A stretch of DNA of 64,000 nucleotides from positions 992,001 to 1,056,000 of the forward strand of contig JAIVJV010000009.1 of assembly GCA_020199835.1 (NCBI GenBank), read 5' to 3'. Below the pieces are notes generated by a model. The model was not told the DNA's origin, did no database searches, and saw only the letters and a list, made by a program, of their open reading frames with translations. Positions 61,166-64,000 of the stretch are shown piece by piece. The stretch's first letter is position 1. Each line of letters starts with the position of its first letter. Source of the stretch: Acidobacteriota bacterium. GTDB taxonomy: Bacteria; Acidobacteriota; Blastocatellia; Pyrinomonadales; Pyrinomonadaceae. Made by a program: the position numbers and the translations under genes.

Positions 61166-62058
61166 TCTGTGGTCTTTTTAGCGCCCAACGACTCAGCCTT
61201 CTGAAACGCAGCCCACACCGCCTTCGACAACACAGTTCGCAAACTACCTTTCTCCATCTGGTAGATCGCCTCCGCTGATGTTCCGCCAGGCGACGTAACC
61301 ATGTTGCGCAACTCCGCCGGATGCTTGTGCGACTCTCTCGCAAACAGCACGGCACCGAGCATTGTCTGGTGGACCAGTTCCTCGGCTACGTGGCGTGAGA
61401 AACCCATGTGCACGCCCGCGTCGATCAGGGCCTCCATCACCAGAAAGATGTAAGTTGGACCAGTCGCACTCAGCGCGGTCGCCATATCGATCTGCCGTTC
61501 GTTCTCGACCCGCACGGACTTTCCCAACGCCTCGAACAAAGCGCGGACCTGCGTCTCCTGGGTTTCGCTCACGGCCGGGCTCGTGGTCCAGGCGGTCACG
61601 CCTTCGCCGATCTGCGCGGGCGTGTTGGGCATCGATCGCACCACCGCCGCGTGCAACAGTTCGTCGGTGATCGTGTGCATCTTTGCGCCGGCGACGATTG
61701 AAACAACAAGTTGGTCCGGGTGAATCGAACCTTTCAGGTCTCCCAGCACTTTCAACAAACGCTGCGGCTTGACCGCGAGGATCACCATCGATCCGGTGTG
61801 CGACTCGCCCGGAGCAGCCGCGAGCACTGCTTCGCGATTGTGCTCAAACATTTCGATGCCGTACTTGAGGTGCAACTCCTCGCGCCGCGCCGCGCGTGGA
61901 TGACTCCCGACCACGTTATCGGCGCTAATCAGCTTCTTTCTGAGCAACCCGGCGATCATCGCTTCGGCCATCGCGCCACAACCGACGAACGCGAGGCGGC
62001 AGTCTTCGAGCGCGCTGCCAGGTGTGCGGATCGGCTCCGTTGACGTGTCAATAACCAT
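61162..62058 (-). CDS. proC: Pyrroline-5-carboxylate reductase
   Basis: This 298-residue NAD(P)H-dependent enzyme makes proline from pyrroline-5-carboxylate. It has the Rossmann loop FVGCGAMAEAMIAGLL after an N-terminal ~20-residue lead, ILAVKPQ, VRSMPNTPAQIGEG, and the C-terminal signature SATGPTYIFLVMEALIDAG with VTSPGGTSAEAI. The order tail-to-tail with purN is coincidental. It is divergent from tyrS with ~50 nt between. Confidence 0.95.
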   Translation of the reverse strand: MVIDTSTEPIRTPGSALEDCRLAFVGCGAMAEAMIAGLLRKKLISADNVVGSHPRAARREELHLKYGIEMFEHNREAVLAAAPGESHTGSMVILAVKPQRLLKVLGDLKGSIHPDQLVVSIVAGAKMHTITDELLHAAVVRSMPNTPAQIGEGVTAWTTSPAVSETQETQVRALFEALGKSVRVENERQIDMATALSATGPTYIFLVMEALIDAGVHMGFSRHVAEELVHQTMLGAVLFARESHKHPAELRNMVTSPGGTSAEAIYQMEKGSLRTVLSKAVWAAFQKAESLGAKKTTD

Positions 62059-62111
62059 GTTTCTGAGGATAGCGCACCGCCGAACAAATCAGCTACTATC
62101 GCGTCCCAGCT

Positions 62112-63326
62112 ATGACCATCCCGGAAATGCCGATGACGATAGAGGAACAACTCACTTACCTCGCCAAAGGAACCGTCGAGATCATTCGCGACACGGAGTT
62201 GCGCGCGAAGCTCGAAAAGTCCGCGAAGACCCGCAAGCCTTTGCGTGTGAAACTCGGCGCTGATCCAACCGCGCCCGACATTCATCTCGGGCACACGGTC
62301 GTGATTCGCAAACTGCGCGCGTTTCAGGAGTTGGGCCACACCGCGATCTTTCTCGTCGGCGACTTTACCGGCATGATCGGCGACCCTTCAGGCAAGAGCG
62401 CGACGCGCCCGCAGCTCACGCGCGATGAGATCAACGCGAACGCCGAAACCTACAAGCAACAGATCTTCAAACTGCTCGACCCCGAGAAGACGGTTATCGA
62501 GTTTAACTCGCACTGGATGGACACGCTGGGCTCGGCAGGTTTTCTGCGGCTCTCATCGCACGTCACCGTCAGGCAGATTCTTGAGCGCGATGATTTTCAA
62601 CAGCGGCTGGAAGCAAATCGTCCGCTCGCATTGCACGAAGTGATGTACCCACTCGTGATGGCCTACGACTCTGTCGCGTTGGAGGCAGACGTCGAACTCG
62701 GCGGCACGGACCAGAAGTTCAATTTGCTGATGGGCCGCAACCTGCAACGCGAGTACGGACAGGAATCGCAGATCGCGATGATCACGCCGTTGCTGGAAGG
62801 CACGGACGGCGTGCAGAAGATGTCGAAGAGTTTGGGAAACTACATCGGCATCAACGAGCCGCCGCAGGAGATCTTCGGCAAGGTGATGTCGATCAGCGAT
62901 GAGTTGATGTGGCGCTACTACGAACTGTGCACGGATCTTTCGCTGCCGGAGATCGAGCGGTTGAAAACGAGTGAGCGTAACCCACGCGACACGAAGGTCG
63001 AGTTGGCAAAGAAGATCGTGGCGGATTTTTACTCGGAAGCTGCGGGACGGCAAGCTGAGGAGCAGTTCAATTTGATGTTTCGGAGCAAGCAGGCGCCGGA
63101 TGATGTTGAAGAACGCTCGGTCGCTGCTGGTCCATGGAAGCTGCCGCGGTTGTTGGTTGAGCTTCAGCTCGCGCCGTCAATGGCTGAAGCGCGGCGATTG
63201 ATTGAGCAGGGTGGCGTTTACGTCGATGGTGAACGAGCGCCGCAAGCTGATCTTGAGGTGAGCGCCGAGCGGAGTTTTCTGCTTCAAGTCGGGAAGCGCC
63301 GGTTTGTTCGAGTAAGAGGGAGTTGA
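62112..63326 (+). CDS. tyrS: Tyrosyl-tRNA synthetase
   Basis: This 404-residue class I synthetase has ADPTAPDIHLGHTVVI (HIGH region), VGDFTGMIGDPSGKS, the KMSKS loop KMSKSLGNYIG near residue 235, and a C-terminal S4 domain (AEARRLIEQGGVYVDGERA). The arrangement is like the TyrZ/TyrRS subgroup that starts with TIEEQLTYLAKGT. Start ATG at 62112; an ATG at 62133 is a possible shorter start. There is no T-box-like leader in the short upstream space. Confidence 0.95.
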   Translation: MTIPEMPMTIEEQLTYLAKGTVEIIRDTELRAKLEKSAKTRKPLRVKLGADPTAPDIHLGHTVVIRKLRAFQELGHTAIFLVGDFTGMIGDPSGKSATRPQLTRDEINANAETYKQQIFKLLDPEKTVIEFNSHWMDTLGSAGFLRLSSHVTVRQILERDDFQQRLEANRPLALHEVMYPLVMAYDSVALEADVELGGTDQKFNLLMGRNLQREYGQESQIAMITPLLEGTDGVQKMSKSLGNYIGINEPPQEIFGKVMSISDELMWRYYELCTDLSLPEIERLKTSERNPRDTKVELAKKIVADFYSEAAGRQAEEQFNLMFRSKQAPDDVEERSVAAGPWKLPRLLVELQLAPSMAEARRLIEQGGVYVDGERAPQADLEVSAERSFLLQVGKRRFVRVRGS

Positions 63327-63343
63327 ATTAAAACCAAAAAAGA

Positions 63344-64000
63344 GTGTCCGCAAGCGTAGCCACCGAAGAAATCTTAATAATTGAGACGCCGGAACGTGTG
63401 CCGTTGCACTTCGCGCTCGCGTCGATCGGCAACCGCTTTCTCGCGTGCGCGCTCGATCACACGATTCAAGGCCTCGTTCTGGTGCTCATTTTCGTCACCG
63501 GCCTAATTATCGCGAACGCTTCCAGTGCCACTCTCGAAACCGCGGTCTTCAGCGCACCGAAGTGGGTCTACGCCGTAATGATCATCCTCATCTTTCTCAC
63601 GTTCTCCGGTTACTTCGCGTTCTTCGAATGGCTCTGGAGCGGGCAAACACCCGGCAAGCGCTGGATGAAGCTGCGCGTGATCCGCGAGGACGGCCGGCCC
63701 ATAACTTTTTGGGAAGCCGCGGTGCGCAATTTGATTCGCACGCTCGACATGATGCCCGCGCCGTTTTATTCAATCGGCCTGATCAGCGTCTTCGTGACCG
63801 GCCGCGATCAGCGCGTGGGAGACATGGTTGCCGGAACCGTCGTTGTGCGCGAACGCGAGGCGGAAGCGCCCGCGTTTACCGCAGTGTTTGCGAGCCCGGT
63901 GAGCGATCCCGCGCTGCGCCGCTCGTTCAAACCGGTCGACTTCACCGCGAACCTGAACAGCTTGACTGAAGCCGAGATCCAGGTGGTGGAAACGTTCCTG
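63344..64000 (+). CDS. RDD family membrane protein (partial, continues beyond window)
   Basis: An open frame of 219 codons runs off the right edge. From a GTG at 63344 it reads a ~20-residue hydrophilic lead, then FALASIGNRFLACALDHTI with the first Arg-Asp pair, three hydrophobic helices and the closing GRDQRVGDMVAGTVVVRERE typical of RDD proteins. RDD proteins are small membrane proteins of mostly unknown role. The ~70 residues after the RDD domain (EAPAFTAVFASPVSDPA...) look soluble. The start is uncertain. Confidence 0.75.
   Translation, partial: MSASVATEEILIIETPERVPLHFALASIGNRFLACALDHTIQGLVLVLIFVTGLIIANASSATLETAVFSAPKWVYAVMIILIFLTFSGYFAFFEWLWSGQTPGKRWMKLRVIREDGRPITFWEAAVRNLIRTLDMMPAPFYSIGLISVFVTGRDQRVGDMVAGTVVVREREAEAPAFTAVFASPVSDPALRRSFKPVDFTANLNSLTEAEIQVVETFL

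Overview
The window reads as a chromosomal segment of a bacterium with moderately high G+C, most likely an Acidobacteriota of the Blastocatellia/Pyrinomonadales type. That placement is an inference. It rests on the complete alternative complex III order ActA-B-C-D-E-(F), a dispersed GGGACCGCAGGCGTCTCGCC-type inverted repeat of the kind I associate with such genomes, and a surface-polysaccharide cluster with a bi-domain oxidoreductase, a heparinase II/III protein and AsnB-type amidotransferases. I see no phage, transposase, integrase, CRISPR array or rRNA operon. Gene density is high, with many ATGA-type overlaps.

Layout. 1-7015 (minus): respiratory alternative complex III operon, running off the left edge. 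7114-16783: mixed housekeeping genes (ROK sugar kinase, universal stress protein, DedA, GHMP kinase, a repeat-bearing zinc-ribbon protein, Nudix, pyrE, recR, ybaB, an esterase coupled to hutI, a secreted NTF2-like protein). Between hutI and the NTF2-like gene lies a free-standing, apparently structured RNA of about 215 nt with its own promoter and terminator. 16794-31148: gltX, a complete tRNA-Ser(GCU) transcription unit, dxs, tlyA, nadK, a dicarboxylate-type symporter, rhomboid, queF, an MFS carrier, DinB, a short family-A DNA polymerase and an APC permease.

31266-51220: a roughly 20-kb surface polysaccharide region. WecC- and WecB-like enzymes would make UDP-ManNAcA. They are followed by a heparinase II/III-like lyase, AsnB, a Wzx-type flippase, a GT4, a DPM1-type GT2, a GT39-like membrane transferase and two methyltransferases in one tightly packed transcription unit. 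A divergent membrane GT-C-like gene, a second GT, the ADH-Gfo/Idh/MocA fusion and a second AsnB follow. I infer an exported polymer containing N-acetylated uronic acid, possibly amidated. No polymerase (Wzy) or outer-membrane export gene is recognisable in the window.

51335-64000: a stand-alone receiver-domain protein, an aldehyde dehydrogenase, HtrA/DegP, a small cluster of cytochrome c, membrane protein and zinc alcohol dehydrogenase, the purine genes purF-(ComEC-like MBL protein)-purM-purN, convergent proC, tyrS, and an RDD membrane protein cut by the right edge.

The item that most deserves follow-up is the 15948-16170 RNA. It carries a 12-nt perfect match to the 16S anti-Shine-Dalgarno tail, locked into helices, in front of an 11-codon reading frame, and it is not the leader of any gene. 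Other points of note are a probable CTG start for purN, several promoters placed so that transcripts would be leaderless or nearly so, and two genes whose divergent start codons share the same CATG.
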